NCBI GenBank assembly: GCA_934045905.1
Contig: OW203762.1
Location: 26,568,345-26,632,344, forward strand
DNA from: Leuctra nigra
Taxonomy: Eukaryota; Arthropoda; Insecta; Plecoptera; Leuctridae
Direction of reading: 5' to 3'
DNA: 64,000 nt
Part shown: positions 1-13,311 of the stretch, one piece after another
Position numbering within the stretch: the first letter of the stretch is position 1
Layout: every line of letters starts with the position of its first letter
Notes under the pieces: model-generated
Seen by the model: the letters and a program-made list of their open reading frames with translations, nothing else
What the model was told of the DNA's origin: nothing
Database searches by the model: none
Made by a program: the position numbers and the translations under genes

Positions 1-109
1 CAACAACCTATTTGAAAAACCATATGAAATATTGATCTTATTATTTCAATTCACATACAATATTGTTTTCCGAGATAGAAACTGAGGGTAAACCAGACCT
101 ACTGAGTAA

Positions 110-303
110 AGGCCGATGCACAATTGACGCAGACGGACGACGCGGACGGACGACGGAGACGGAGACGATGTTTATGTATGATGTCTGCGTCGTCCGTCCG
201 CGTCCGAATTGTGAACAGCAGAGTGAATTTGTCGTACCTAAACATCGTATCCGTCTCCGTCGTCCGTCCGCGTCGTCCGTCTGCGTCAATTGTGCATCGG
301 CCT
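110..303. mobile_element. PIF/Harbinger-like MITE (194 bp) with about 68 bp inverted termini
   Basis: AGGCCGATGCACAATTGACG at the left is repeated inverted at the right end, and pairing continues for about 68 bp through GACGGACGACGCGG motifs. TAA direct repeats flank it (107-109 and 304-306). The apparent open frames here are products of the GACG-rich arms. Confidence 0.85.
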
Positions 304-719
304 TAAGAACTAAGAACCAATAAAACGTTTCCAACAATTCCTAGAATGGTCACTAAGTATACTGTTAAAATTACCTATTACAGAAGAGATTGAAAACTCA
401 AACATTACAGTGGTATATGTTGACACAATGGGCTTTCTAAAAATAGCTATTTTCAGTTCATGAGAAACTAACAAATACGTAACTTTGAAATTCATATTCT
501 CCGTATTTTAGTTTGAAAGTTGAGTTTGATAAAAGTTTGAGCTTTTCTTGCGCGTGGGTCGCATCTCTTTGAAGCTTCGGTTTCCCACCACATCGGCCAA
601 GCGATTGTGTCTTGAAACGGAAACAACCGCAGGCTCCAGAGTATTTTCTATGAAATCTCTTCTACTTTGATATAAATCCACCCCCAGGAGGTCAAAAACG
701 CTTCGATATTCTTACAGCA

Positions 720-972
720 GTGAAATGTAAGTTTAGCTACATAAATTCGGATGATACCCTGAAAATGCAGTTCAGAGCTTGCACGAAGTTCTTAAGTGTA
801 ACATCAGCACTGAAAAAATATAAGTTTTTCCCCAAGGACTGACATTATTTGGGGACACTGATGGGCCATATTTTAACTTATAAATGGAGGTAAATCTTTG
901 TATTTTTGAAATGTCAGTGATTCCTCTTCGTACAAAAGATTTCTCCGGAACCTAAAATTGCCCTGGATACCT
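720..972. repeat. Dispersed repeat shared with 35085-35370
   Basis: Both read GAGGTAAATC(T/G)..GTATTTTTG, then CTCTTCGTAC(A/T)AAAGAT and TCTCCGGA(A/G)CCTA in the same order. Translations share HY(L/V)GTL. The element type is unknown. Confidence 0.6.
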
Positions 973-973
973 A

Positions 974-1145
974 CAGTTCGTTTTTCCTATGGAACTCTCT
1001 ACAGACCGAGACACCGTCAGTTGTTCTGTAAGGCCGAGAAAGACAACATTGCAAGGTGAGCGCGCAATGAAGTCTTTCTCGGCCTAGCAGAACAACTGAC
1101 TGTGGCTCCATCTGGTGAGAGTTCAAACATAGGAAAAACGAACTG
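974..1145. mobile_element. Mariner/Tc1-type MITE (172 bp)
   Basis: Ends CAGTTCGTTTTTCCTATG and its inverted form, with an inner inverted stretch CAGTTGTTCTG...CGAGAAAGAC. TA flanks both ends (972-973, 1146-1147). Arms are imperfect. Confidence 0.75.
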
Positions 1146-1167
1146 TACCGTCGTAATCTATACATTT

Positions 1168-1250
1168 TTTGATTTCGTTTCGACCAAATTCATTTCGGCG
1201 TAGTGCTATCTTAATGGCAATGAAATGAATTCGGTCAAAACGAAAGAAAA
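1168..1250. repeat. Hairpin repeat, GAATTCGGTC family, copy 1
   Basis: TTTCGTTTCGACCAAATTCA pairs with TGAATTCGGTCAAAACGAAA. The second family member is at 20075-20173. Confidence 0.7.
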
Positions 1251-2202
1251 AATATAAATATAATATGAACCCAGGGGCTGGGTTCACAAAGAAGTATAAC
1301 TTTATGACCGAAAAAACTAATATCATTATTAGCTATTACCATGTTTACCGGCATATCCTTATGAATTTCATTGTTCAAATTGCCTTTTATAATGATAAAA
1401 TACTAAGTTTTAACATGGTATTATCATGGTAATATCATGGTAATAGAGATATTTGTAGTTATAATGCTATTCCGGCATAAAGTTATGCCGGAATAAGGCT
1501 TAAAACCTATTGTGACTCCAGCTCCAGGTAACCAACTATCGGATAAAAAAAAATAGATTCACAGCTATTGTGAACGTTGCCATCGGCACCAAAGAACTGA
1601 CTTTGATGTCACTTATACAGACTATGAGTATTGAGATTTGTATCATTTCTATGCATATAGTTCTTTTTTGCACAAAAAATATTATTGTGCAAAGCAATAA
1701 TAATTCTAGAATATTCCAATTCTCGTTTTTGCGACCTCGCTGCACATGTGTAGGTGGAAGTATTCATTCTTCTATGGTTGTAGTGTGCGCTTGGAACACA
1801 TTTTATGCGAACAAATAAAAGTTAGTCGATTTTCCTATTTCTACTAGATTCTTTCTGGAAACAAGACAATCTCCATTTTTATCATCTCAGCAGCTGAGTA
1901 TGTAGTGCTGGAAAGAAGAACACTATGATAGTAAATCGATATTTAATATATTTCTAAAGAATTCAGCAGGAGGTGACATGTAGTTTTATTCTTCAACTAC
2001 GACACAAGTATTGTATAAGCGATGATTTTCGTCAATGCACTCTGATTGTGTTGAAATCAGGTCAAAAAGTTTTATTTCCGGGAGCGCAATGAATGTGTCT
2101 ACAGAATCCAGACTGACAGTGAAAATTGAAGGGACAATAAAGTCAACCCTTGTTATGTCTTAACGCCCGTGAAGATAGGAAGAAGGACGATGATGGAAAC
2201 CA

Positions 2203-2600
2203 GGCGCGTAGGAACTACTGTCATCATGAGGGGGGGGGGGGGATTGCGACAGTCGAAGGGGGTGTGCGGGGGCGAAACCCCCAGTTTTAGCTCGCAGGGC
2301 GTTTTTTGGAATTTAAACCAGTTAAAAGTGATTCTTTGGCTTTAAAATGCACAAACTGAAGCACAAAAAAATCAAATTGTTGCCCCGCAGTGTATGTTTT
2401 CGAATATGAATAATTTAAAATCGATTCTGGGATGCTCAAATTACAACAAAAAACTCCTTTTTTTGCCCCGCAGGGCGGTTCTTAGAATTTAAATGAAGTG
2501 ATTCTCGGAACACTAAACTTAATTTTGTATGTTGAATGAGGTTCAACCAGCTCGAGTGGGGGGAGGGGGGGGGGGATCCCCTTATAATAATCAAGAATTT
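2203..2600. mobile_element. Fragment of the CAGGCGCGTAGG hAT-like family
   Basis: Starts CAGGCGCGTAGGAACTACTG as in the element at 46722, followed by long G-runs and two copies of the CGCAGGGCG motif also seen at 13.4-13.6 kb. Its right end is not recognisable. Confidence 0.5.
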
Positions 2601-2951
2601 TGGTTGAAAGAAAATTAAAGACTCTCGAAAAACTAAAGCAATCGAGAAAAGTTTTTGATATATTATAAATAGAACTATAATGAGAAGCAGTTTAAACTTT
2701 TAGTAACTTTATCATATTAAAGTGCTTAAAAAGTGTAATATAATTAAATTTTCCAACAACATAGGTAAAACATAGAAAAACTCGAAAGTTAATAATCTAG
2801 TCTAGACAATTCCCGGCATTAAGCCATCAAACTTGCTTCATGACTTGAATGACATAAGCATGATGGATTTCTAAATTCTGTCCATGTTTGAATTATTTTT
2901 AGCTTTACTAAAACCCCACCAATAATCAAACTAGGATGTCAAGCCCGACTT

Positions 2952-3003
2952 GACAAGGAAGATTGACAAGGAAGATTGTCAAGGAAGATTGACAAGGAAG
3001 ATT
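2952..3003. repeat. 13 bp tandem repeat, four copies
   Basis: Unit GACAAGGAAGATT, with one substitution in the third copy. Confidence 0.85.
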
Positions 3004-3196
3004 GACGTTGTGTGGGAGGCTCAACAGTAATTCAATAACTATCATTTAAACATAAAAAGATGTGTGACAAAAATCAGACTGAACCGAGTTTGAATTCGGG
3101 AAGTCTCATTTGCGGGCGAGAGCTTTAGCTAATGGACGTACGAACATTAGACGCTTCGTACTGGCCAATGCATAACAGCCTGTGGCCTGAAGTTCT

Positions 3197-3311
3197 TCTG
3201 GCGTTTTCGACTGGCCGCACTGGGCCGCACTAGGTTTTGAATTAGCTTTGAGTTTTGTATGGTGACGTCATTTCAGTGCAACCCCAGTGCGGCCAACCGA
3301 AAACGCCAATA
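3197..3311. mobile_element. Short inverted-repeat element
   Basis: CTGGCGTTTTCGACTGGCCG pairs, with mismatches, with the inverted CGGCCAACCGAAAACGCCAA on the right. The borders are approximate. Confidence 0.55.
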
Positions 3312-3368
3312 GTAACCATTCCCTAACCTCATTTCATTCTCCGGGAGGCTTTGAAATCTTGACCAATA

Positions 3369-3788
3369 GGGAAGTCTCATGAAATTTTATTCTAGTAAAT
3401 TTCTATAAATAAACACAAATAATAATGACAAATACACTTATTACCTGTGAAATCTTAAATTTTCATTCATAAAAATCGAGTTCAAATATCATAGGATTTT
3501 TGGCGGGAAAAACGGCCTGTAACAAGAATCAGAACTGTGATGTCATTTCCAAGTCATTAACATTGTGTTGACATGGGGATTCCCTTGTTGCCATGGCAAT
3601 ATAGCAAACTGTGATGTCATTGCCAATTTTCCTGTTTTTAAATGAGAGGAGATCTATCAAACTTTGTAAATTAATTACATGAGAACTATTCGTCCAACAA
3701 CAAAAATAATACCACATCTGTGTTCAGCAACATCTCAACTTTCATAAAATAAATATTATTCTGAATTCAAATCTTCACGAGACTTCCC
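3369..3788. mobile_element. Mariner-type MITE candidate (420 bp)
   Basis: Ends GGGAAGTCTC and GAGACTTCCC, flanked by TA (3367-3368, 3789-3790). The inside is AT-rich with no coding signal. It may be nested in a larger degenerate inverted repeat (about 3060-3892). Confidence 0.6.
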
Positions 3789-3899
3789 TATACCATCTTT
3801 CTAATTCCGTTCATCTCTTAGAGCTCTCGCCCGGCAAGTGCTAGTTCATTATTTCGAGCTCCGGTTCGGTCGGATATTTTTCACATAGCACATTCCATA

Positions 3900-6800
3900 C
3901 TATCATCCTTACTTCACTGGAAGTTTTCCAAAAACCACAGTAATCTAATTTTTAATCTTTTTAGTTTACCGGGGATATGATTCCTACATAGTTCGAAACA
4001 AAACTTTGTAATAAATTAAGTACAAATGCAACATGACATAAAAAGTGACTTATTCAGTACAATAATATGATTAATTGTTAATAAATAACAACGTCATGTT
4101 ATCTTCTTTTGTTTTAAAGTTGGATTTTATAATTGAAGATGGTTGGTTTAGTTGATCGGACAGGTCTGGGACCTGCGTAGGTACTGATCCTTAAGTAATG
4201 CAGGTGGAAGATCATATATTATTGGAGAATCTCAAAATGGACCTAACTTCCTGTTCTCCTACTTTACATACTCCGAAATTAATTTCTAAATCATAAGCAA
4301 ATATCAGGTCAATTGTTGGTTATTGGGCTGACCACAGAAGCTTCACTCTCCGTAGAGTTACAAAACAATTTTAATATTATTTAATTACATTTTGTAACTA
4401 ATATTAATCGGTCTGAAAGTATCTATCGATCTAGTGAACTAAAAGAACAACACACCAGCAATAATATTACTTTATATCCAATATCTTACATCTGTAATAA
4501 AACTTACTAACGACCCCAGGCGTTTGGCTTAACTAGAGCAGCCTGTCTCTTGGTCATACTTCCCCGTAATCTTTCCCGCACAGCTTCCCGAGGCTGGACC
4601 TCAGGGCTTCCTTACCCTCACACTCAACTCCCTCACAGAACATAATAGCAATGAGCGCGGGAAACAATGCATACTGTTGTAGTTGTAATGCTTAACCTAA
4701 ATGTACCTAAGTGTAAATGTTATTAAATGAGCGTTACTAAAGGACTCTTACGGCACTTTCATGTTTCTATGTCTTGTTTTTATCTGTTTGTGTTTATGCC
4801 TGCAATTCCAAGTCACACATCAAACCAATCAAATTGTAATTTTTCACAAACACTTATGTCGTCAGTGGTCACATGAATAGTTTTTAAGCAAAATCCTTTT
4901 ATTGGTCGAAACTTAAAAAATTTAGATCAGGTTTAAATTTTGACCAAAGTTAGATTTTTGAAATTTCAGACAAATCGATTTAAGGACTTTAACAATTATT
5001 GACATCTTCAGCAAATTTGTGGTCTAATGAATTATCTATCAGCTATCTAAACATAAAACGTAATTGTAATGAATATTAGTCTATTAAAATGTAAATAAGT
5101 TTATATGTATAATGAATTATCGGTATTACTAAGTAATCTTTGATATTACTGAGTGTAATACTTACCTAAGTGTACCTAAGAAGTATAAGTAAATGATGCA
5201 TACCTACTGTTTACAATTAAACAATATAGAGCACACTTAGGAATACATATAACTCTGTACCTCAGAGGTAAAATGCCCGATGTCCATTTCAATGATTTTT
5301 GAGATGAACTAAAAAACCAGTAGTTCTGCGTTCATCCAATCAGATTTGTAATGGTGGCACCAGTCATTTTGTAAGTGAAAGAGAACACTGATTCCATGAT
5401 TCCAAAAGTGTGTATCGCAATATGGAGAAAATTGATATAGGGTCTTTCACCTCCGAGGTTCAGCACTATTCATTACAATCATGGTGGTAACTAATATATA
5501 TAACACCATGATTACAATTACGAACTTTCTGATCGCTTTTGCCATGTTACTGCTAGCTGCTACTCAGAGTAAGCGGTCATATAATACGAGATTATAGACA
5601 ATATTCGCAGATAATCGTATTTTATTATTATTGAAACTTTTATAGGAGACCCTTACTAATCCCTTCCCCAACCCTCCCCCCCCTCCCCCCCCCAAATATT
5701 TTTTGTGCCCAAGGTCTACAAATCAGCAACACAACACAGCATAATTAATTTCCATGCAATACAAAGACTCACTTATCATCGCGTTACACATAGCGTTTTC
5801 TCAATAAATATATCATTTCAACTAATTCAACATGAATAGTATATTCTCACAATTACAAGGTCTATTAATGAATAGCATCCGCCATTAACAGCAAGTTCCA
5901 CTTTGTGCAGTCATCACTTTGTAAAGATCTGATAGCAAGTTTCATCACATGAGAAGAAAGCTTGCATGTAGATTTGCATTCAAACGCCCCCGCTTTCACT
6001 ACTTCAAAGAGACGCTATTTCGACCTACAATGTAAGCTTCTGCAACAGTCACGTATCAGAAAGCAATACTGGTGCAAGTTCTTCGTTCACTTATAGTTTC
6101 TCGTACGCGGTTCGCATTTGCAAAATAATTTTATTTAATGAAGCTACTAATTAAATTTCAAAATGTACGCAGATAACTAATTACATGTTCTAAGTGTAGA
6201 ATGACACTCATCAAATAAGAAGTTAAAGAAAGTAATGAGAAAATGAGTAAGAAGTGAAATTTCAACAACTTCCTTTGACTTTCTACAGCGATCTCAAAAC
6301 TTTTCTCATTGTAAGGCAGCTTAAATTTAAATATGTACCCTTTTAGTAAAATTATTTGAATACAAAGCACGTTTAATTGACCAGAGAGAAAACGTTATTT
6401 TAACTAAATGTATTGACTACTGATTGGTCGTTCCTTGACAATCAACCCTTTTTATTATCAATGAAAATCAGAGCTGTGGACTCATTTACAAACATTGTTA
6501 GCTATCCTAAAGCTCAACTGCGAGAGAATATCCATGCAAGTCTTCGTTGTAAGTTACATTGTATATCTTATTTAATAGTTGTGATGGTATTCTTTCCATT
6601 AAGAGCTGCACTTAAGTCGAACGTTGACCGCATGCCTAGCAATATGCTGCTCTATAATTACGTAATGACGATGTTCGATGCCGGAAAGCTTCTAATGTTC
6701 TTCTTACGTCGCTTCTGTCATCAATCAAGCGAACGTATCGCGTAGCATCCACGTAGCTGTCTCCGTTTTCTTTTATTCACCCGGATCAGCAGAGTTGAAA

Positions 6801-8160
6801 ATGTTTTACGTCGACATTTTCTTGCTTTACACACCATTCGAATAGACTAAATATGTGTCATTTGCGTTGTGCAATATGGACTTATTATTAATTATGTCAC
6901 ATGTGTATAAAATCTCAATCAATATATTATTTCCCGTTTGCATTTTCAATAAATAAAACATAAACATGTCGTCATTTGTAAAATCATCAATAACCTATCT
7001 AGACACACAATTTACTTCATTCTTCGTTCAGTTAACTGCTACTTTATAGCGAGATGGGTGCGCTAAATTAAATTCGCAATTACTTCACATTAAACTATTT
7101 CGAAAACATTTTAATTAAATATTCCTATAATTTTACATAGACTAACTCAAAGTAATTAACAGGAAAGTAATTTCAATTAAAAAAAATTATATTTTGCATA
7201 GGTATAATATTCCGCTCGTTGAAAACAGAACCTGTCAACTAGTAATATCTTTGTAGTGACTTCACTATCAAAATTAAATTTAAATGACTTATACGCATGT
7301 GAGTACAAAATATAATTAGACGTTTGAATTTCCGTTAAGTTCTCTGTCTGTTCTTTCAAGAATCTTGTCGAAATGATTCTCTATGAAGTGTTTGTTCCGC
7401 TGTTAACATCTTGTTAAAGTCACAGGAAGGATTATCACATCGCACGACATTGTTTTGTAAAGCTCTTTCCTGAAAGCGTGACAGTAATTCCTTGAATCGA
7501 GCGTCAACTGGAGCAATCTGAGAGACTGTGAGCACATCTTACTTGACAAGATCAGAACAAGACGTACATCACGTGACAGCGTTTCCAATCAACGCGTTGT
7601 CATGTTAAAACATAGAACAATAATTCTTAGAACACTTCAAAATGAGTTTTAATAAAATTCATTTCATATTGGTATTCAATGTTAATATTTAATATTAACC
7701 AATAATATTATGTAACATTTTTATATTATATCAAACAATATTTCCAGATCAATAAAAACAGATACTTCAACCTTGGTATGATAAGAGAGTGTATATTCGG
7801 AACAGTAATCAATGTCATAAATGTTTTCATATACTAAATTATATGCTTTTTTGTACCTACATAGTTTGAATAACTAGATATTTCACAAAACAAAGTTAAA
7901 TAAGATGAGTTTGCTAATATTAAATTGGTGACAGAAATAGGATCTTAAAAATATATAATTATTACAAACGGTGACAGAAGTAAGATTTAAAATATATTAT
8001 ATTACAAATGGTGGCATAAGTTGGATTTTTACATTTAATTATTGTGGTCTTAGTAACTATTTACGTCAGTAGTTATCTTTGATTGAGTAGATAATGTTAA
8101 GCTTTCAGTATGTTTTTGAAGATACGAGGTTACGGAATTTTGATTCATGAACACATCGCA
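3900..8160. other. AT-rich non-coding stretch
   Basis: No supported exon. A 41 bp hairpin (ATCATGGTG...CACCATGAT) lies at about 5475-5515 and a short Helitron-like relic at about 5776-5804. Open frames here are short and have chance-like composition. Confidence 0.6.
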
Positions 8161-8167
8161 CAAATGT

Positions 8168-8220
8168 TTTGCACATATCGATGCTCGCTAATCAACGCGT
8201 TACACTGAGCGTTTTCCTAG
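8168..8220. mobile_element. Terminal fragment of the Helitron-like family
   Basis: GATGCTCGCTAATCAACGCG and then GAGCGTTTTCCTAG, the reverse of the CTAGGAAAACGCTC end. A shorter relic lies at about 5776-5804. Confidence 0.55.
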
Positions 8221-8515
8221 AATAATTAATAGATACATACGAATTTGTTAAATTCAATAATGAACTAACCTATGAAAATGTTACCTTTAGTGTGCAGTGT
8301 ACATATCGGAAGAAAATGAAGAGTACATCTAATAAATATTCATAGAAGACTAAACTTTGGCTGGCGGGTGAATGATGACTTGCAAACATAGTACTGCTGA
8401 TAGAGTGCTAATTAATTATAATTACAAGTACTTATTGAAGTTAGATTAAGTAACATCCTAATTGCATTATACTAGTCACGATGCAAAGCTTAATTTGTGT
8501 GTTGATGCTTTAAAG

Positions 8516-9045
8516 CAGCGGTCGCCAACCTTTTGGACCTCGCGGACCACTTATATGACAATTTTATATCTCGGGGACCACTCAGGCGCGTAAAATACGT
8601 ATGACGGGAAATACGATTGGTGAGGGAGACAATGGGGGGTCTGGGGGGAGGGCCCCCCAGCACCAAGCGGGTCCGGGGCGCTTAGCCCCGGAAATTTTTG
8701 GTTTTCAGGAAGTCATTTGGCGCGTTTCTACGCTATTTCAGCCAACTTTTTTTTTCCAGAAAAAGCGTTTAAAATAACTCTTATAGGTATTGGAAAAATA
8801 CTCGGAAACTGATATTATTTTCATTATAGAGCTAGTGAATACGTATAGTTGGTAGGTAGATACTTTGTAAAGGCATTATTACGTATTGAAACATGTCCGA
8901 ATTCAATACATTTGTGTTGTGCCATTTTTCTAAATTAAATAAATTGCATGGAAACTTAAAAGTAAACTTCCAATTTTCTCTGCGGACCACCAAAATTTTC
9001 TCGCGGACCACCAGTGGTCCGCGGACCACCGGTTGGCGACCGCTG
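8516..9045. mobile_element. hAT-type non-autonomous element (530 bp)
   Basis: Termini CAGCGGTCGCCAACC and GGTTGGCGACCGCTG, exact 8 bp target duplication CTTTAAAG at 8508-8515 and 9046-9053. Several CGCGGACCACC motifs lie near the right end. Part of the interior (from about 8583) resembles the CAGGCGCGTA family. Confidence 0.95.
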
Positions 9046-9049
9046 CTTT

Positions 9050-10630
9050 AAAGTAAATCAAGACTCCAGAAGATGAAACGTTATTAAATATTTTTTTTAA
9101 TATACCTACGTCTTTGAAGCTAATTTCAATTAAATGAAGATTAGCTATGCCAGAAATTCATAATAAAAAACTGTAATCTGTTGGGCTTAAATTCTGTTCT
9201 CAACGAAGGACCAATAAAGTTGGCTGTTGTTTTGAGAAAGTGGTTCTCTGAACTTGCTTTTTGCTAAATTAAATTAGACACAAGCGTCCTTGGAGCAAAG
9301 TAGCGGAAGACGCTGTATAACAATGGCTTTGATGGAGTAATTCTCTGTTCTGTCGACCATCTTCTCCCCTTAACACACTTTAAGCAGCTGCCTGAAATCT
9401 GCTACATTTACGCATTCATTTTGTAAAATTTCAATCGAGTTCAATTAGGTTTTAATGGTTTTTCTATGTTCAGAATGGAATCGTCTTCATTTGCGTCGAT
9501 TGGAGTGCCTAATAAAAAAACTTTCCAATTATCTCACTGTACTAGTGGTCTACGGCAGGTCTGACATACACTTCCATTTCATTCGACCTTGAAATTAATA
9601 AATTAGGCTTTCTTAATTAAGTTAGGATAGAGCGTCTCCATTCAAACCTTACGGCTTATGGTATTTGTGTTATTTTGCACTTCGAATCAAACGAAGAAAA
9701 GGATCAGGTAAATTTTATATCAAAACAATTATTATTATCCCCTTATAGTCTCACTAATGATTTCCATATTTTTCCTCTTGACCTGACAATGACAATGGAT
9801 TTATAGGTTATACTCCGCTTTACTTATAGATAATCTCTAAGAATCGTTGGTGGAATTGTCTGCTGTAGGTGTTACAATACATTTTATCATAAGTTATATG
9901 AAACGGTATTTCCATGAATTTCGAAGACTCGCTTATTAACTCGTTCATCTAGTGATGTCCTATAGTTGTTTTGTCTTGTACTATTTAAATTATGTACAGA
10001 TTATTAGTTCTGATCACTTCAATGATGTTCAAACTCTTAATGTAGTAATATTAGGTTTTGAGTTTATGACTCAAAATGTATTATTGCTATTCAATCAAAT
10101 AACTTCATTGTCAGACATTGAAAACCGAATAGGTACCTTCATCTCAAATATTCTAACAAATTTATAATATTATGGTTAAAATATGTTGGGTGCCCGAAGG
10201 ATCCGAGTTCGATACTCATTCGGATTATACTCTTGTTTGAAGTCTGCTTCCTATACATGGTTACTATGCACTGAAGAGAAAGTAATTCAAAGTGTTCGCG
10301 TCACTTCCTTTTATTATATTAAATTTGTGGAGAAGACATCATTTCTCTAGAATTTTTCCAATAGTTTATTCATTATGGAAGTTCAAATATATTCAGAATT
10401 GAAAAGTAAACTGAACTTTGTAATTGGAAAAACTCGCAAAGGCTTTGCTTAGTGAAGTGGAGGTAATTTCTTAAATCACTTTTGCGAAGAAGGTAACTAC
10501 ATTTCCTATTCAAGACGACTGCTAACTTTACAGCTGCAAATTTGCATTTACGCAAATTTTGTTTCCTCTTTTTGTGATGTACGCGGAACACATAGTTAAA
10601 ACTCTTGGCTGCAATGCAACCTTTTCAAAG
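9050..10630. other. AT-rich non-coding stretch
   Basis: Nothing recognised apart from a weak B-box-like GAGTTCGATACTC at about 10206-10218. Probably intron of the receptor gene. Confidence 0.5.
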
Positions 10631-10639
10631 TACAACAAA

Positions 10640-10725
10640 TTATGTTTCATTCGTCCGACTTGCACTCATGAGGTTTCGGGTTCTATTCCCGTAGGCGTCT
10701 GCCAGGTTTTTCGTAGTTTTCCTCA
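10640..10725 (+). other. SINE-like piece with tRNA B box
   Basis: CACTCATGAGGTTTCGGGTT followed by CTATTCCCG resembles a tRNA T arm and the head of a tRNA-derived SINE. No A box was found. Confidence 0.3.
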
Positions 10726-10729
10726 GTTG

Positions 10730-11345
10730 AGAGTTAAGGGGATTTTAGGAAGGGTATGAGATTTTAATTTTAGGGCAAATATAGTAGGAAAATGTTAGTA
10801 GAGACAGATATTAAGCTAAATCATCTCATTTATATTTTGTAAAGTCAAAAAGTTATCCGGAACTATCGAAGCTGGTAAAAATCGATTCATGAACAGCTCC
10901 AACTGAATAACCGTTCAACATGGAGAGCTGAAACTGAATAACCGTTCAACATGGAGAGCTCCAACTGAATAACCGTTCAACATGGAGAGCTGAAACTGAA
11001 TAACCGCTCAACATGGAGAGCTCCAACTGAATAACCGTTCAACATGGAGAGCTGAAACTGAATAACCGTTCTACATGGAGAGCTGAAACTTGGCATGAGT
11101 ATCATTAATACATTTATGAAAAGAACGACTAGGTCCTTTTTTGGAATTTGTATATTGCAATATTTCTCAAATACCTCGGTACGTACCGAATTTTTCATCA
11201 AGAAAGCCCTCCTTGCCTGTGGCCAGGGTACAAATAAATTTATTGACAAAGACTCGTATTCGTTTTCTTAACCTATTCAAACCGAAGACAATGAGCCCCT
11301 TTGCAAGTCTCCAGAGTATTAATTGCGGTCGCTGGAGTTGTTTGA
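10730..11345. repeat. Dispersed repeat copy with a 31 bp satellite expansion
   Basis: Matches 28060-28460 in reverse orientation, for example ATTGCGGTCGCTGGAGTTG here and CAACTCCAGCGACCGCAATT there. It includes the tandem array at 10901-11090. Another dispersed element with a tRNA-like B box (GGGTTCTATTCCCG) precedes it at about 10640-10720. Confidence 0.75.
10901..11090. repeat. 31 bp tandem array, six units in a 62 bp alternation
   Basis: Unit AACTGAATAACCGTTCAACA followed by TGGAGAGCT and two alternating bases: units begin alternately CC-AACT and GA-AACT for the first six. Confidence 0.9.
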
Positions 11346-11587
11346 ATGATCATAATCAACATCATAATCAATCGTCAGTCGCCATTAGCCTAGTTGCAGT
11401 TGCAGAACCTAACACCACTAAATTATAAATCTGCGAACTTGTTTCCCAAGAAGCTAACTTAATAATACAGTTCCTGAATATTGAAGTGAAACGCCAACAC
11501 CGACGAAATTTACGACTGGTGTCCTCTAGGGACATTCCTCAGCAGAATGTGGTACCTAGGGATAACATTTGAACTCTTCCGTGTTTG

Positions 11588-11797
11588 TACATCTTGGTAC
11601 AACCAAACATGATCACTCAATAAATCTGATTGACTGAAAAATGTTAAGTCGCACCATCAGAAGTAAGTTCAAGCGATCTCCTTGTCTAGTAGGTGACCTC
11701 ACATTTCAATGATAATAACAAGCATTGATGGATACAGAGCTTGACCAGCAGTCATTCAAATTTGTTTACCGATCATATTTTATTTGGCCAAGTGTAC
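11588..11797. repeat. 210 bp dispersed MITE-like repeat, copy 1
   Basis: Shares AATAAATCTGATTGACTGAA, a GATCAC/CGATCA core and the end GGCCAAGTGTAC with the copy at 37442. Both copies are 210 bp with weak GTAC...GTAC inverted termini. Confidence 0.65.
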
Positions 11798-11799
11798 AA

Positions 11800-13300
11800 T
11801 ATAATACAAAGCGCTGCAGCTTAAATTGCAAAATCTCAAGTTATTTTCACATGGACGCAATTTTGCGTTGCATACTTTTGGAATGATGAACCTAATCAAG
11901 CTCTATCACAATAGTTATATTGAAATATTTTCTTAATCAATGACTCATGTCCAGTACAGATAAACTTCACAAAGGTTTATGATAAAACTAGCTGAAGAAG
12001 GCAGTCGTGGCCTATTAGTAGCGAACCTTGCATTCGACTCTAGACTGAGGGAATCCAGTAAAATAAACTCAGTCTGGATGCGTTCTCGCCTGATCCAACT
12101 TGCTCCGTCGACATCTCCTGTCGAACGTTTGCGTTTGACACCTTCGTATTAATAGAAGTGAAAACAGTAGAGTAATGAAGTACAGCAGTGTCAAGTGTCC
12201 ACTTGACGTGTCATTCTTGTAACTGTTGATAACAGATTGATTTATCTTATCACTAGCCAGGGATGTCGGGCAGATCGGTAGCAGAGGAAGATCGATACAG
12301 GAGCAGAAAGACATGTTTGAAACACGGGAGCGTATCGAGCACGTATTTGTTGGACCATTAAATTGTAAACATGATACTTAAAGGACCACTCTCATCTTTG
12401 TGATTAATATTTATTAAACGAGGTGAATTTGAGTGAAGGATTTTGTTTGACGGTGTCTTCAGGGAGACGCGGGTAAAGAGGTCTTGGTACATGATGACGA
12501 ATACGTAGGGACTTAATTCATTCATTCAATAAACATTCACATACAAGGTGCTTCGACCACTGATCTCCATGTACTTCCACTTCGTTGCGTGGATTGCGTA
12601 TTGAACCCCTTCAACATTAGTCCCAGTGAAGTCGAAAATACATTAGAAAAATGTTCCTAAAATGTTCCTTTTCAAGGTCATCAATTTATAACAGCCTTTT
12701 ACACGATCTGAATCATTTCTAAAATATTTTTGAATCAATTGAATTATAACATTAGTCATTAGTTAATTAACACGTTTTAGTTTAATTAGCTATAATTTGT
12801 TACACAACCACAAAGTTATTACGGCGGTGACTTAGAAATTGTTGACTTCACTCGCATAGCATTGATACGCAATCCACCTGTTAAACATCAGTTGCTTCGA
12901 CCCAGTGTGCTTATCCTCATGTTAAAATCGCATGAGAAAATGTTCGACTATGCGAAATGAGGTGAAATCTTAATCTGTAAATGTCAAACCAAATAATAAT
13001 GACAAATACACTGATCACCCGAAATAATATGGTAGTACATCGTCCGTAAATCAGAAACGCGTGAAAGCACCTGCTGAAACAGCGTTATACGACGTTTTTA
13101 ACTTTCATATGAACTCAAGTTCGCAAAAAGGGTTGGGTTAAACTTGTTGTTTTAAACTAATACAGTCAGAAAATATATTTTTAATTTTAACCCATATAAA
13201 GATTCAAACCAAAATATCAAACCAATATAATTTTCAACGACGTCTTATACATGGTATAAGATAATTTTACTTGTACGCAAAATTTATCCTCGAACGGGGA
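11800..13300. other. Non-coding stretch
   Basis: No exon, repeat pair or RNA gene recognised. Confidence 0.5.
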
Positions 13301-13311
13301 ATCAGTGTGAC

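Noticed and set aside
41..337. Overlapping open frames on both strands at the left end
   Set aside because: They arise from the long inverted arms of the 110-303 MITE. The residues (RRRR, SVVRPRRPS) are read-outs of GACG repeats.
6413..6745. 110-codon plus-strand frame
   Set aside because: No domain, no splice context, amino-acid composition is chance-like, and there is no promoter signal.
10901..11090. CRISPR-like regular repeats
   Set aside because: Units are directly contiguous without spacers, and the genome is eukaryotic. It is a tandem satellite.
10977..11249. Minus-strand open frame of 90 codons
   Set aside because: Half of it is the 31 bp tandem array in translation.
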